This document shows, one piece after another, positions 50,696-58,355 of a stretch of DNA of 64,000 nucleotides (positions are counted from its first letter, which is position 1; each line of letters opens with the position of its first letter). Under the pieces are notes generated by a model. The model was not told the origin of the DNA. It saw only the letters and a list, made by a program, of their open reading frames with translations, and did no database searches. Origin of the DNA: JACKDX01 sp964640175. GTDB lineage: Bacteria; Myxococcota_A; Polyangia; Polyangiales; GCA-016699535. A program made the position numbers and the translations under genes. The stretch is taken from positions 248,001 through 312,000 of the forward strand of contig CAZXFW010000002.1 of the NCBI GenBank assembly GCA_964640175.1. Direction: 5' to 3'.

Positions 50696-50768
50696 TACAT
50701 ACGTTCGCGCAGCCCAGGGGCTCGCTATTCTTCCATTTACATACGTTCGCGCAGCCCAGGGGCTCGCT
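50696..50768 (-). repeat. Two 31-bp direct repeats upstream of the gene at 50688
   Basis: Copies at 50696-50726 and 50738-50768 are identical, period 42 bp. On the minus strand each reads AGCGAGCCCCTGGGCT then GCGCGAACGTATGTA; the AGCCC-CT-GGGCT part is a small palindrome. The first copy ends 8 nt before the ATG of the membrane-protein gene. Related copies occur at 56341-56420. No coding role. The rest of 50769-50954 shows no firm gene. Confidence 0.85.
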
Positions 50769-50954
50769 CACCCTTTACGCCATGGACGGGCAAAGGGTCA
50801 AACTGTCGACGGCCGTGCGTGCTTGCCCGCAACGTTCGGAGTGTATGTGCATGCCACCTGACCAATGAATGCGTGATGGCGCTCTAACGTCCCAAGGGCA
50901 TGTGCTATCGATCCTTTTTGGCAAACGGTTCTCGATGTCAGCGTCTACCCCTCC

Positions 50955-51317
50955 TTGTTTCCCAAATTGATATCTGCGGAAATCCTTTCACGGAACGAAC
51001 ACGTGCACACGGTCGCCATGCACCATCAGCACGGCCCATTTGATGTCCGTTACACACTGGAGTTTACTGTTCAGCCCCAAGCCCGTGATCTGCGCTTTCG
51101 GCTACTGTCGAGTGAGCATGACATGATCAAAGCGCTGTGGGGATTTATGACAGTCATCTCACTAGGACCACACGAGTCTGTCCTTTGTTATGGCGTCATG
51201 GGTGACATTGGTTCGGGCAGCATCCAAAGCTGGGCCAGGCCTTACTTGCAATCCAAATTGCTTCGCGTGCCCCACTACCTCAAGCGTCACCTTGAACGTC
51301 GCAGCCGCTTGCATTGA
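50955..51317 (+). CDS. SRPBCC-like protein, N-terminus uncertain (possible frameshift)
   Basis: From TTG 50955 the frame gives 120 residues. It resembles SRPBCC/START-type ligand-binding domains related to polyketide cyclase and COQ10: FPKLISAEILSRNEHVHTVA, VRYTLEFTVQPQARDLRFRL, and the long C-terminal helix SWARPYLQSKLLRVPHYLKR. The usual first strand and helix lie upstream: the open frame back to 50877 reads DPFWQTVLDVSVYPSL, but has no standard start codon. An ATG at 50869 in another frame would join it if the T5 run at 50915-50919 had six T. So it is either a pseudogene, a sequencing error, or a gene with a non-standard start. Confidence 0.5.
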   Translation: MFPKLISAEILSRNEHVHTVAMHHQHGPFDVRYTLEFTVQPQARDLRFRLLSSEHDMIKALWGFMTVISLGPHESVLCYGVMGDIGSGSIQSWARPYLQSKLLRVPHYLKRHLERRSRLH

Positions 51318-51358
51318 TAGCGGTTAGGGAATGTAGTTTTGAGTAGGGAAAAGCATTC

Positions 51359-52126
51359 GTGCTCGTTAGTAGCGCGAAGGACTTTCTTATTGCATACTAT
51401 TATCGGGTGGGAACCTCTCTGAATGTATTTGTTATGGGCTTTGTAAGCCTGATGCACATGACAGGCTGTGCACGAAGCATTGATTTATCAAGCAAACAAT
51501 GCCCATGTGTGGAAGGGTTTGTCTGTGACCCTATCAACGACACGTGTGTGCGAGCGCTCGATGCCGATCTCGACACAGACGACGCGGAGGATGATGGGTC
51601 TTTGAATGATGTATCTTCAAATGACGTACCCATCGATGTTGCTCCTCCATCCAAAAAACGTGTATTCATCAGCAGTGCCACCTACAGTGGAAACTTAGGT
51701 GGAGTTGCTGGAGCAGATGCGAAATGCACCGCATTGGCAAACAATGCAGAGCTTGGCGGCACTTGGAAAGCGTGGCTTTCCTCTTTAGGCAATCTCGCCA
51801 AAAATCGGGTACAAGACGTTGGGCCCTGGTATCTGGTAAATGAGAGCACGTTGGTGGCTAACACTCGAGACGAGTTGATAGCATGTACCAATCTTTCCCA
51901 ATCTATTAACATGACTGAAAATGGTACCGTTTTAGATAACACTGGAACCACTTTATATTTTTGGAACGGCCACTATTGCGATGGAACCTTAAAGTCACAA
52001 ACGTGCCTGAATTGGTCAAATTCAGCTAGTCCTAATCAAGGTGGGTTTGGAGTGGCCAATGCCTGGAGTGCCGGTGGAGATGATGTCTGTAATGGCACAC
52101 GACGCCTGGTATGCTTTGAGCAGTAG
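51359..52126 (+). CDS. DUF1554-domain lipoprotein
   Basis: A 255-residue secreted protein. The hydrophobic stretch VFVMGFVSLMHMTGC acts as lipoprotein signal; the real start may be GTG at 51407 or ATG at 51434 rather than GTG at 51359. A Cys pair region (CPCVEGFVCDPINDTC) and an Asp-rich linker follow. The body (about 100-255) is the DUF1554 domain: KRVFISSATYSGNLGG, GADAKCTALANNAELGGTW, KAWLSS, GHYCDG and a CLNWSN element, ending RRLVCFEQ. DUF1554 proteins occur in Leptospira and deltaproteobacteria as surface lipoproteins with a C-type-lectin-like look. Abuts the pyrB stop. Confidence 0.85.
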   Translation: MLVSSAKDFLIAYYYRVGTSLNVFVMGFVSLMHMTGCARSIDLSSKQCPCVEGFVCDPINDTCVRALDADLDTDDAEDDGSLNDVSSNDVPIDVAPPSKKRVFISSATYSGNLGGVAGADAKCTALANNAELGGTWKAWLSSLGNLAKNRVQDVGPWYLVNESTLVANTRDELIACTNLSQSINMTENGTVLDNTGTTLYFWNGHYCDGTLKSQTCLNWSNSASPNQGGFGVANAWSAGGDDVCNGTRRLVCFEQ

Positions 52127-53068
52127 TTAAGCACGCTCTGCGGCAAGCAGATAGAGAATGGCCATGCGCACGGCGACGCCGGATTCGACTTGATTCAAGA
52201 TGAGGCTTCGGGCGCCATCCGCCACCTCCGGTGTAATTTCAACACCACGGTTCATTGGACCGGGGTGCATCACCAGGGCATCCGGCTTGGCTAGCGCGAG
52301 GCGGGCAGTGTTGATGCCGTAGACACGGGAATATTCCCGCAATGTGGGGACCCCGGCATTGTGTAAGCGCTCACGTTGAATCCGAAGCACCATCACCACA
52401 TCCGCGCCTTCGAGCGCAGGCTTCATGCGATCATAGACGTCGACCCCAAAACGGTCGAGGTGTGCGGGCAAAAGAGACCTTGGACCTACCACACGCACAC
52501 GGGATCCAAACATCCGAAAGAGATGAATGTTGGAACGTGCGACACGTGAATGTGCAATGTCCCCACAAATCGTGACCACGAGATCTTTGAGCGTCCCTCG
52601 CGCTTCGAGCAAGGTAAACGCATCCAAAAGCGCCTGAGTGGGATGCTCATGCATCCCATCGCCAGCGTTGATCACACTGGCCTCGGTATGACGTGCGACA
52701 AACTCGGCTGCTCCGGAAGCCGCATGCCGAATCACGATGACATCCGGGTGCATGGCTTGCAACGTTTTACACGTATCAAGCAGTGATTCACCCTTTGTCA
52801 CGCTGGAGCTTGAACCTGAGACATTGATGACATCTGCAGACAAACGCTTGCCTGCAATCTCAAAAGAAGTTCGCGTCCGGGTGGAAGGCTCAAAAAACCC
52901 ATTAATGATGGTTTTGCCACGCAATGTCGGCACCTTGCGCACCGCACGTCGTGAAACTTCGAAAAACGCCTTGGCGGTTTGTAGCACCGCTTCGACATCC
53001 GATTTATGAAGCTGTTCGATATCCAGCAGATGACGGTGACCAAACGCTTGAGGCTCAGGCATCGTCAT
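52127..53068 (-). CDS. pyrB: Aspartate carbamoyltransferase catalytic subunit
   Basis: A 313-residue enzyme of de novo pyrimidine synthesis. Carbamoyl-phosphate binding motif FFEPSTRTRTSFE near residue 60, then SSSSVTKGES, IVIRHAASGAAEF, DGMHEHPTQALLDAFTL (HPTQ), and HPGPMNRGVEI near the C-terminus. Its start overlaps the pyrR stop by 4 nt, the usual pyrR-pyrB layout. The next pathway genes (pyrC) are not in the window; the following gene is convergent. Confidence 0.96.
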   Translation of the reverse strand: MTMPEPQAFGHRHLLDIEQLHKSDVEAVLQTAKAFFEVSRRAVRKVPTLRGKTIINGFFEPSTRTRTSFEIAGKRLSADVINVSGSSSSVTKGESLLDTCKTLQAMHPDVIVIRHAASGAAEFVARHTEASVINAGDGMHEHPTQALLDAFTLLEARGTLKDLVVTICGDIAHSRVARSNIHLFRMFGSRVRVVGPRSLLPAHLDRFGVDVYDRMKPALEGADVVMVLRIQRERLHNAGVPTLREYSRVYGINTARLALAKPDALVMHPGPMNRGVEITPEVADGARSLILNQVESGVAVRMAILYLLAAERA

Positions 53069-53613
53069 GGGTGCACCTTGGGCATTACGATCACCGAGTC
53101 TTTGGAAGGCTGGTCAAAACGAGCTTCGATGGAAAATCCTTGAGGGACCTCAAGCACACGGCCCACAAAGTCAGGCGCGATCGGGAGTTCACGTTCGCCA
53201 CGATCGCATAAGACAGCCAGCCAAACCCTGCGAGGCCGCCCATAATCCAATAAACATTCGATGGCCGCGCGCACGGTGCGCCCGGTATGCAATACATCGT
53301 CTACCAACACCACGTCCTTGCCATCGATGGGAAAAGGAACATGGCTAGGACCAATCTTAGGGCTGGGTAAGGTCGTCGCAGCATCATCGCGGTAAAGCGC
53401 AATGTCGACCGTGCCCAATGGCACTTCGATCCCATGATGCAATCGAATAGCGTCAATGATTCGCTCAGCAAAAACGACGCCCCCACGGCGAATCCCCACA
53501 AAGCGGATGTCATGGGCATCCCTGGTGTGCTCAATCACGGCGTTTGCGATACGGTCGACATTGCGTGCGACCTCTTCGGAACCCATGATGACTTGGCCTT
53601 GCTGACTCACCAA
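53065..53613 (-). CDS. pyrR: Pyrimidine operon regulator PyrR / uracil phosphoribosyltransferase
   Basis: A 182-residue PRTase-fold protein. The PRPP-binding loop VVLVDDVLHTGRTVRAAIE and FVGIRRGGVVFAERI, DIALYRDDAAT are characteristic. In Gram-positives PyrR binds UMP and pyr mRNA to cause attenuation; it also has weak UPRT activity. Starts in frame are TTG 53613, GTG 53610 and ATG 53586; the N-terminal match (GQVIMGSEEVARNVDRIA against the Bacillus start) favours one of the first two. These start codons lie in a 7-bp hairpin. Confidence 0.9.
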   Translation of the reverse strand: MVSQQGQVIMGSEEVARNVDRIANAVIEHTRDAHDIRFVGIRRGGVVFAERIIDAIRLHHGIEVPLGTVDIALYRDDAATTLPSPKIGPSHVPFPIDGKDVVLVDDVLHTGRTVRAAIECLLDYGRPRRVWLAVLCDRGERELPIAPDFVGRVLEVPQGFSIEARFDQPSKDSVIVMPKVHP

Positions 53614-53617
53614 GGCC
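53595..53617 (-). promoter_or_regulatory. Hairpin over the pyrR translation start
   Basis: On the minus strand GGCCTTG (53617-53611) and CAAGGCC (53601-53595) pair perfectly around a 9-nt loop that contains the GTG start candidate; the TTG candidate is the end of the first arm. It could limit pyrR translation or be part of a pyr mRNA control element. No full anti-terminator/terminator pair could be drawn in the 99-nt leader. Confidence 0.4.
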
Positions 53618-53712
53618 GTGATCTAGGCTGAGCACGACCAAGAATCAAGCACCTCTGGACATTTCGCTAACAGAACCTCAAGACAGGCTCAAAAGCAGCC
53701 ACTCCTTACCTA

Positions 53713-54258
53713 TTAGAGTCCTGTGGCAGGTGCAGTCGATGGAACCGTAGGTGCATGAGGCATGGCCTCCCCTTTGGCGGCACGTTGGTTCATCTCGTAT
53801 TTTGAGGGACAGCGCGGAATCACCTGGTTGGCGCTAAAGACACCATCTGGCTGAATGCGTCCTTGCACCGTGACACTGATCCCCATGCCATCACGGAAGG
53901 TGTCAGGCACCACACACTGAGCAAACTCAACCGGCATATCCTTCCCACGCTTTGACAAGACAAAACGCCATTCACACGGATGTTCACGAAACAGAATCGA
54001 GCCTTGTTTGAGCTCACCTTCCACACGGAGTTCACGGCCTGTATGCTTGGAAGGATTTGCCATCACTTCATTAACAAGCTTGGAATACACGAATGCATCC
54101 GAGGCTTGGCTGCCAAACAGCAAAAACGCGACAGCCCCTCCCAGCAATACAAACACAACGCCTATCTTAAGCCATGGGGGCAATCCACCCGAAGGCGTTT
54201 CGTCGATGAGCTCTTCGGAAGTATCGCTTGGAGGAAGCGTAGAATGAATCTCAGACAC
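53713..54258 (-). CDS. ccmE: Cytochrome c maturation haem chaperone CcmE, CxxxY type
   Basis: A 181-residue membrane-anchored OB-fold protein. One helix at about 30-50 (WLKIGVVFVLLGGAVAFLLF), then the beta domain (SKHTGRELRVEGELKQGSIL, WRFVLSKRGKDMPVEF, GISVTVQGRIQPDGVF). In E. coli haem is bound by His130 in an HxxxY motif; here the equivalent is CPSKY, Cys150 and Tyr154, the CxxxY variant known from Desulfovibrio and archaea. The N-terminal cytoplasmic part is longer than usual. No other ccm genes adjoin. Confidence 0.85.
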   Translation of the reverse strand: MSEIHSTLPPSDTSEELIDETPSGGLPPWLKIGVVFVLLGGAVAFLLFGSQASDAFVYSKLVNEVMANPSKHTGRELRVEGELKQGSILFREHPCEWRFVLSKRGKDMPVEFAQCVVPDTFRDGMGISVTVQGRIQPDGVFSANQVIPRCPSKYEMNQRAAKGEAMPHAPTVPSTAPATGL

Positions 54259-54295
54259 GTAGCGAATTATAGAACATCTATCAGCAAATACCAGA

Positions 54296-54327
54296 ACGCC
54301 GTTCCCTGGCGAACCAAAGAACGGCGT
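54296..54327. terminator. Hairpin after the F0 operon
   Basis: ACGCCGTTC (54296-54304) and GAACGGCGT (54319-54327) are perfect complements with a 14-nt loop, about 50 nt beyond the atpE stop and 37 nt before the ccmE start (both minus strand). No T-run follows. It probably ends the atp transcript or separates it from ccmE. Confidence 0.5.
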
Positions 54328-54377
54328 ACCTTCCCAACATGTCGTACTATGTCGAGGAATGTCGTTGACTTAGTGGA

Positions 54378-54701
54378 TCAAAAGAAGCCCGCAAGCTTGA
54401 GCGCAATCAGAAGGGCATAAAGCACCAACGATTCGATCAATGCCAAGCCGAGCAACATAGGCGTAAATATCTTGCCAGAAGCATTGGGGTTACGTGCAAT
54501 GCCGTCCAATGCTGCTGCTGCGGCTTTGCTCTGGCCCAAGGCCCCTCCAAACGCAGCAAGGCCGATGCTCAACCCAGCTGCCAAATAGGCCATGGATTGT
54601 TGAGTAAATTCATTGGCCGCGGCAGCTTCTTGTGCGAATGCTGGCAACGCCCAACCGATTGTTGCCATGAAAGCAACCCCTTGTTTGACTAGTTTCTTCA
54701 T
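54378..54701 (-). CDS. atpE: F0F1 ATP synthase subunit c with signal-like N-terminus
   Basis: A 107-residue proteolipid, longer than the usual 75-80. The first 23 residues look like a signal peptide (VAFMATIGWALPAFAQEAAA). Helix one (about 40-65) carries GGALGQSKAAAAALDG; the ion-binding Glu is in helix two, LALIESLVLYALLIAL. The Gln in helix one with the E-S-L order matches proton-type rings of cyanobacteria; sodium rings have Thr after E-S. The polar loop ARNPNASGK binds F1. AAGGAG precedes the ATG by 7 nt. Confidence 0.92.
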   Translation of the reverse strand: MKKLVKQGVAFMATIGWALPAFAQEAAAANEFTQQSMAYLAAGLSIGLAAFGGALGQSKAAAAALDGIARNPNASGKIFTPMLLGLALIESLVLYALLIALKLAGFF

Positions 54702-54749
54702 TGACGCTCCTTCTAGTTTACATATGTGCGAGCCAAACACCCGCTCAAT

Positions 54750-55544
54750 TCAATGTTCCTCATGTTGTACCGCCAGCGCGATATACACTGTTGAGAGCAA
54801 ACAAAACACTACCGTCTGCACCACAACGACGAGTGACCCTAAAATCATCACAAAAAGGGGAATGGGCAGAAACACACCCACAATCCCAAATAGCCCAACA
54901 ATCAGGCCGATAATCACAGTAAGCAACGTATGATCCACAAACATGTTTCCCATCAGACGTACTGCCAAAGACAACGGGCGCACGATATGGCTGATGGTTT
55001 CAATAATGAACATGATCAACATCAATGGCAGCGCGTACCATTTAATAATAGGGCCGAAAAAGTGTTTGAAATATGCAAGGCCATGCTCCTTCACGCCGAA
55101 CACATGCGTTGAGAAGAAGATAATGATGGCGCATGCGAGGGTGGTATTGAGTGTGTCCGTCGCCGGAACAAAACCGGGAAGAAGACCCAAGGCATTTGAA
55201 AACAAGATAAACAGCGCACATGTGCCAATGAGCGGCAAAAAAAACCGCGCTGCCTTGGCGCCCATGATGTCGCGCATCATGCCGTAAACACCTTGCACCA
55301 CAAGCTCCATGAAAACCGCAGGCGTAAGGCGCGCCTCGGGCACCAATGCGTCAGAAACCGTAGCTACTTTTCGGTACGTGGAGAGCCCAAGCACCGTCAG
55401 AAGAAGAAATACCAACAAGGCGGCAAACACGTGTTGGAGATGGATGTTTCCATGGGCAAGCCACGTTGGACCAAGGCCCTGAGCCGCATGCTCAGCCCCG
55501 TGGTAAAAAGGCAGAAAATGAAACCATGTCTGTCCGTGCGGCAT
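54750..55544 (-). CDS. atpB: F0F1 ATP synthase subunit a
   Basis: A 264-residue stator channel subunit with five to six membrane helices. The essential arginine is in SLAVRLMGNMFVDH, and the VFGVKEHGLAYFKHFFGP and SNALGLLPGFVPATD segments are typical of deltaproteobacterial and chloroflexal forms. It sits in an F0-only group: atpZ, atpI, atpB, atpE; b subunits and F1 genes are elsewhere. Confidence 0.94.
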   Translation of the reverse strand: MPHGQTWFHFLPFYHGAEHAAQGLGPTWLAHGNIHLQHVFAALLVFLLLTVLGLSTYRKVATVSDALVPEARLTPAVFMELVVQGVYGMMRDIMGAKAARFFLPLIGTCALFILFSNALGLLPGFVPATDTLNTTLACAIIIFFSTHVFGVKEHGLAYFKHFFGPIIKWYALPLMLIMFIIETISHIVRPLSLAVRLMGNMFVDHTLLTVIIGLIVGLFGIVGVFLPIPLFVMILGSLVVVVQTVVFCLLSTVYIALAVQHEEH

Positions 55545-55565
55545 CCGTCAGTGATTCCCAGTAAT

Positions 55566-55940
55566 TCAGTCTGCGGGGCGGCTATGTATCAGGTTCCCCG
55601 CCAGAATGCCAACCACCATTGTGCTCAGACCCAAAGCAAACCCTAATGCATCGATTCGCCCTCGATAAAGCAACAAAACAATGACGCCAGCGAGTACAAT
55701 GAACTTGAAAACATACAGCATAGCTGAATTTACTTGCAACGGCTGGGCTACCATGCGGTGGGTTATCCACTGAAGAGCGCGCCAATTGGCCACTGCCACT
55801 AGACATCCTACGACAACACCTAGGACAAGTTTGTGAGATCCCCAGAGCATGCCTGCCACGCCCAGCACTGTTCCGAGGCCAAGCATCCACCACATGACAC
55901 GATCGTAAAGCCAGGAGCGGGCGACTGAGATGCGCGTCAT
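55566..55940 (-). CDS. atpI: ATP synthase subunit I
   Basis: A 124-residue membrane protein with four hydrophobic helices (about 16-33, 37-57, 72-92, 98-117). The family (ATP synthase I) helps assemble the c ring. Position between the AtpZ-like gene and atpB and the topology support the call; sequence conservation in the family is low. Its start overlaps the upstream gene by 4 nt. Confidence 0.75.
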   Translation of the reverse strand: MTRISVARSWLYDRVMWWMLGLGTVLGVAGMLWGSHKLVLGVVVGCLVAVANWRALQWITHRMVAQPLQVNSAMLYVFKFIVLAGVIVLLLYRGRIDALGFALGLSTMVVGILAGNLIHSRPAD

Positions 55941-56251
55941 AGCTTGTCCAGATTGACAGTGCGGCTAAGGCGGTAAAGGGAGTGAAACCCTGCAATCGCC
56001 CCCAGCACCAAGCCAGCAATCTTGAGATAAGGACTGGTTCCAAGCGCGTTATCCAGCCAGCGTCCCCCAAAGTAGCCTACCGCAATGGATAAGGCCAACT
56101 CGATGCCCACGGCACCCACGCGCATGGCCGCTTTTAATTGTTTAAGGCTGTCCGGCCCGATAAGCGGCATAAAATCCTTTTGATAATCGAGTGTATGGAA
56201 GCGCCCTTGCGCTGGCACTTCCCCCATCCGAGAGGTGATTTTTCCTAGCAT
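55937..56251 (-). CDS. AtpZ/AtpI-like F0 accessory protein
   Basis: A 104-residue protein with two membrane helices (about 46-64 and 76-95): VGAVGIELALSIAVGYFGGRWLDN and a YLKIAGLVLGAIAGFHSLYR hairpin in pieces. The G-Y-x-G-x-W-L-D signature is that of the AtpZ family (F0F1 assembly protein/Mg transporter hairpin). First gene of the F0 operon, with a 191-nt region to moxR on the other strand. Confidence 0.8.
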   Translation of the reverse strand: MLGKITSRMGEVPAQGRFHTLDYQKDFMPLIGPDSLKQLKAAMRVGAVGIELALSIAVGYFGGRWLDNALGTSPYLKIAGLVLGAIAGFHSLYRLSRTVNLDKL

Positions 56252-56340
56252 GGCTTCTGAGAAAGGGTCAACGGGTGCGTTAGTCGGGATCGCGCATGGA
56301 GGTTGCTACGGATAGTCCAGCATGTTAAGCGATGCCGACT

Positions 56341-56420
56341 GGTGAGCGAGCCCTTGAGAGAGAGCCCCCTGGGCTACTCGAACGTAGGATGCATGGGGCT
56401 ATGCGAACGCATGTGAATAA
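56341..56420 (+). repeat. Degenerate copies of the 31-bp repeat upstream of moxR
   Basis: The plus strand has GGTGAGCGAGCCC at 56341, then AGCCCCCTGGGCTACTCGAA at 56363 and CGTAGGATG after it, then TGGGGCTATGCGAACGCATG from 56394. These follow the minus-strand order seen at 50696-50772 (GGTGAGCGAGCCC, AGCCCCTGGGCT, GCGAACGTATGTA). ATGCG-AA-CGCAT is a palindrome. The block ends 22 nt before the moxR ATG. The rest of 56252-56340 shows nothing recognisable. Confidence 0.65.
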
Positions 56421-56442
56421 AGAAACTTAAGGAGCTTTGTCC

Positions 56443-57471
56443 ATGAACGACGTACGCGTGATTAATGAGCTAGTACAACGCGAAAGCGCTTTTGTAGAAC
56501 CTTTAATGTTCGAACTACGCAAAACGATTGTTGGGCAAGATGCGATGATCGAACGTTTGCTCATTGGGCTCTTAACAGGCGGGCATGTGCTGGTGGAAGG
56601 CGTGCCTGGCTTGGCAAAAACACTTACCGTTAAAACACTGTGCGATACGATTTCTGCCAAGTTCAGCCGTGTGCAGTTCACGCCAGACCTGCTTCCTGCC
56701 GATTTGGTGGGCACGGTGATTTACAATCAGCAACGCGGGGAGTTTTCAGCAAAAAAAGGCCCCATCTTTGCCAATCTCGTGTTGGCCGATGAAATCAACC
56801 GCGCCCCCGCCAAAGTACAAAGTGCTCTGTTAGAAGCCATGCAAGAACTTCAAGTCACGATTGGAGATACGACCTATCCACTTGAGCAACCGTTCATGGT
56901 GATGGCTACGCAAAACCCGATCGAACAAGAAGGCACGTATCCGCTACCAGAAGCACAAGTGGACCGTTTCATGTTGCATGTGCGCGTGAGCTACCCTGAG
57001 CGTGACCATGAACGGCAAATTATGGAACGGGTCAGTGATGCGTTGCTGCGACAGAGCCACACGGGCGCAGGCTCGGCCTCAAACCCTATGTTTAAAGCCA
57101 ATGCTGTGGTGGACCCAAAGACGTTGCTGGATGCACGGCGCACGATTGCTGAGATTTACATGGATCCCAAAATCAAGGACTACATCGTCAATATCATTCT
57201 AGCGACCCGCACACCTGAAACCGTAGGGCTCCAAGAACTTAAAGCCATGATCGCACATGGAGCGTCTCCCAGAGCAACGATCGCATTAAATCTTGCAGCG
57301 CGAGGGCATGCCTTTCTTCGCCATCGTGGCTATGTCACGCCTGAAGATATTAAGGCCATCGCCCCAGATGTGCTGCGACACCGTGTGCTTCGTACCTATG
57401 AAGCCGAAGCAGAAGAAATCTCGAGCGAAGCGATTGTGCGCCGTGTATTGGATACTGTGGAAGTTCCGTGA
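56443..57471 (+). CDS. MoxR-family AAA+ ATPase
   Basis: A 342-residue AAA+ chaperone. Walker A is VEGVPGLAKTLTVKT near residue 48, Walker B LVLADEINRAPAKVQ, sensor 1 FMVMATQNPIEQEGTYPLPE, and the C-terminal lid has GASPRATIALNLAARGHAFL. MoxR proteins prepare VWA-domain partners, here encoded downstream. ATG 56443 has TTAAGGAG 9 nt upstream; TTG 56437 is less likely. First gene of the Bat operon. Confidence 0.95.
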   Translation: MNDVRVINELVQRESAFVEPLMFELRKTIVGQDAMIERLLIGLLTGGHVLVEGVPGLAKTLTVKTLCDTISAKFSRVQFTPDLLPADLVGTVIYNQQRGEFSAKKGPIFANLVLADEINRAPAKVQSALLEAMQELQVTIGDTTYPLEQPFMVMATQNPIEQEGTYPLPEAQVDRFMLHVRVSYPERDHERQIMERVSDALLRQSHTGAGSASNPMFKANAVVDPKTLLDARRTIAEIYMDPKIKDYIVNIILATRTPETVGLQELKAMIAHGASPRATIALNLAARGHAFLRHRGYVTPEDIKAIAPDVLRHRVLRTYEAEAEEISSEAIVRRVLDTVEVP

Positions 57472-58355
57472 TCTCCAAAGATCTCATCAAGAAACTCCGT
57501 AAGATTGAAATCCACACCTCCCGTTTGGCCAACGAGCAGCTTGCGGGAAGTTACCAGTCCGTATTCAAGGGGCGCGGCATGGCATTTAGCGAAGTGCGCA
57601 AATACCAGGCAGGGGACGACGTGCGCTTCATTGATTGGAACGTAAGCGCACGCATGAATGACGTATACATGAAACTGTTTACAGAAGAGCGTGAAATGAC
57701 CGTCATGCTCTTGGTTGACCTCTCAGCCAGCGAACAGTTTGGATCGGTGGGACCTTCGAAACTGGATGTCGTTGCCGAACTCTCAGCATTGCTTGCGTTC
57801 AGTGCCATCAAAAACAACGATCGCGTTGGGCTCATCCTCTTTACCGATAAAGTGGAGCGTTTTGTGCCTCCTAAAAAAGGCCGCGGACATGTAATGCGCG
57901 TCGTGACCGAAATTTTGAATGCGAAGCCAAGCTCGGACGGAACTGATTTGACCTGCGCATTGGAATTGCTGGGCCAAGTCACAACCCGTCGCTCCGTCAC
58001 CTTTGTGCTTAGCGACTTCATTGCAACTGACTATGAACGCGCACTGCAAATAGCTGCTCGGCGTCATGACGTGATTCCCATTGAGATCAGCGATCCTAAG
58101 GAAACGGAGCTACCTCGGCTTGGCATTGCCCTCGTACAAGACCTTGAGACAGGCGAACTCGTCGAAGTCGATACTCAGAACCCAACGGTAAGAGAACGCT
58201 ATCGACTCGCGTTGGCCAAGACATCCGCTGACCGACATCAGTTCTTTAGGCGTTTGCGATTAGACTACGTCGCGGTATCCTCCGATCGGCCTTACGTCAC
58301 ACCCATTGTTGAGCTGTTTCGAAGACGGCAAAAACGAGCCCGAGGCGCAGCATGA
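57468..58355 (+). CDS. DUF58-domain protein
   Basis: A 295-residue protein that always accompanies MoxR in Bat operons. Conserved: GSYQSVFKGRGMAFSEVRKY, the GDDVRFIDWNVSAR motif, and a VWA-like strand VMLLVDLSASEQFG with the DxSxS metal site. The C-terminal part (FVLSDFIATDYERAL) completes the VWA fold. No membrane segment. Its start overlaps the moxR stop by 4 nt. Confidence 0.94.
   Translation: MISKDLIKKLRKIEIHTSRLANEQLAGSYQSVFKGRGMAFSEVRKYQAGDDVRFIDWNVSARMNDVYMKLFTEEREMTVMLLVDLSASEQFGSVGPSKLDVVAELSALLAFSAIKNNDRVGLILFTDKVERFVPPKKGRGHVMRVVTEILNAKPSSDGTDLTCALELLGQVTTRRSVTFVLSDFIATDYERALQIAARRHDVIPIEISDPKETELPRLGIALVQDLETGELVEVDTQNPTVRERYRLALAKTSADRHQFFRRLRLDYVAVSSDRPYVTPIVELFRRRQKRARGAA

Noticed and set aside
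54378..54701. Sodium-type c ring
   Set aside because: The Gln and E-S are present, but the Thr that follows in sodium rings is Leu, as in proton-type rings.
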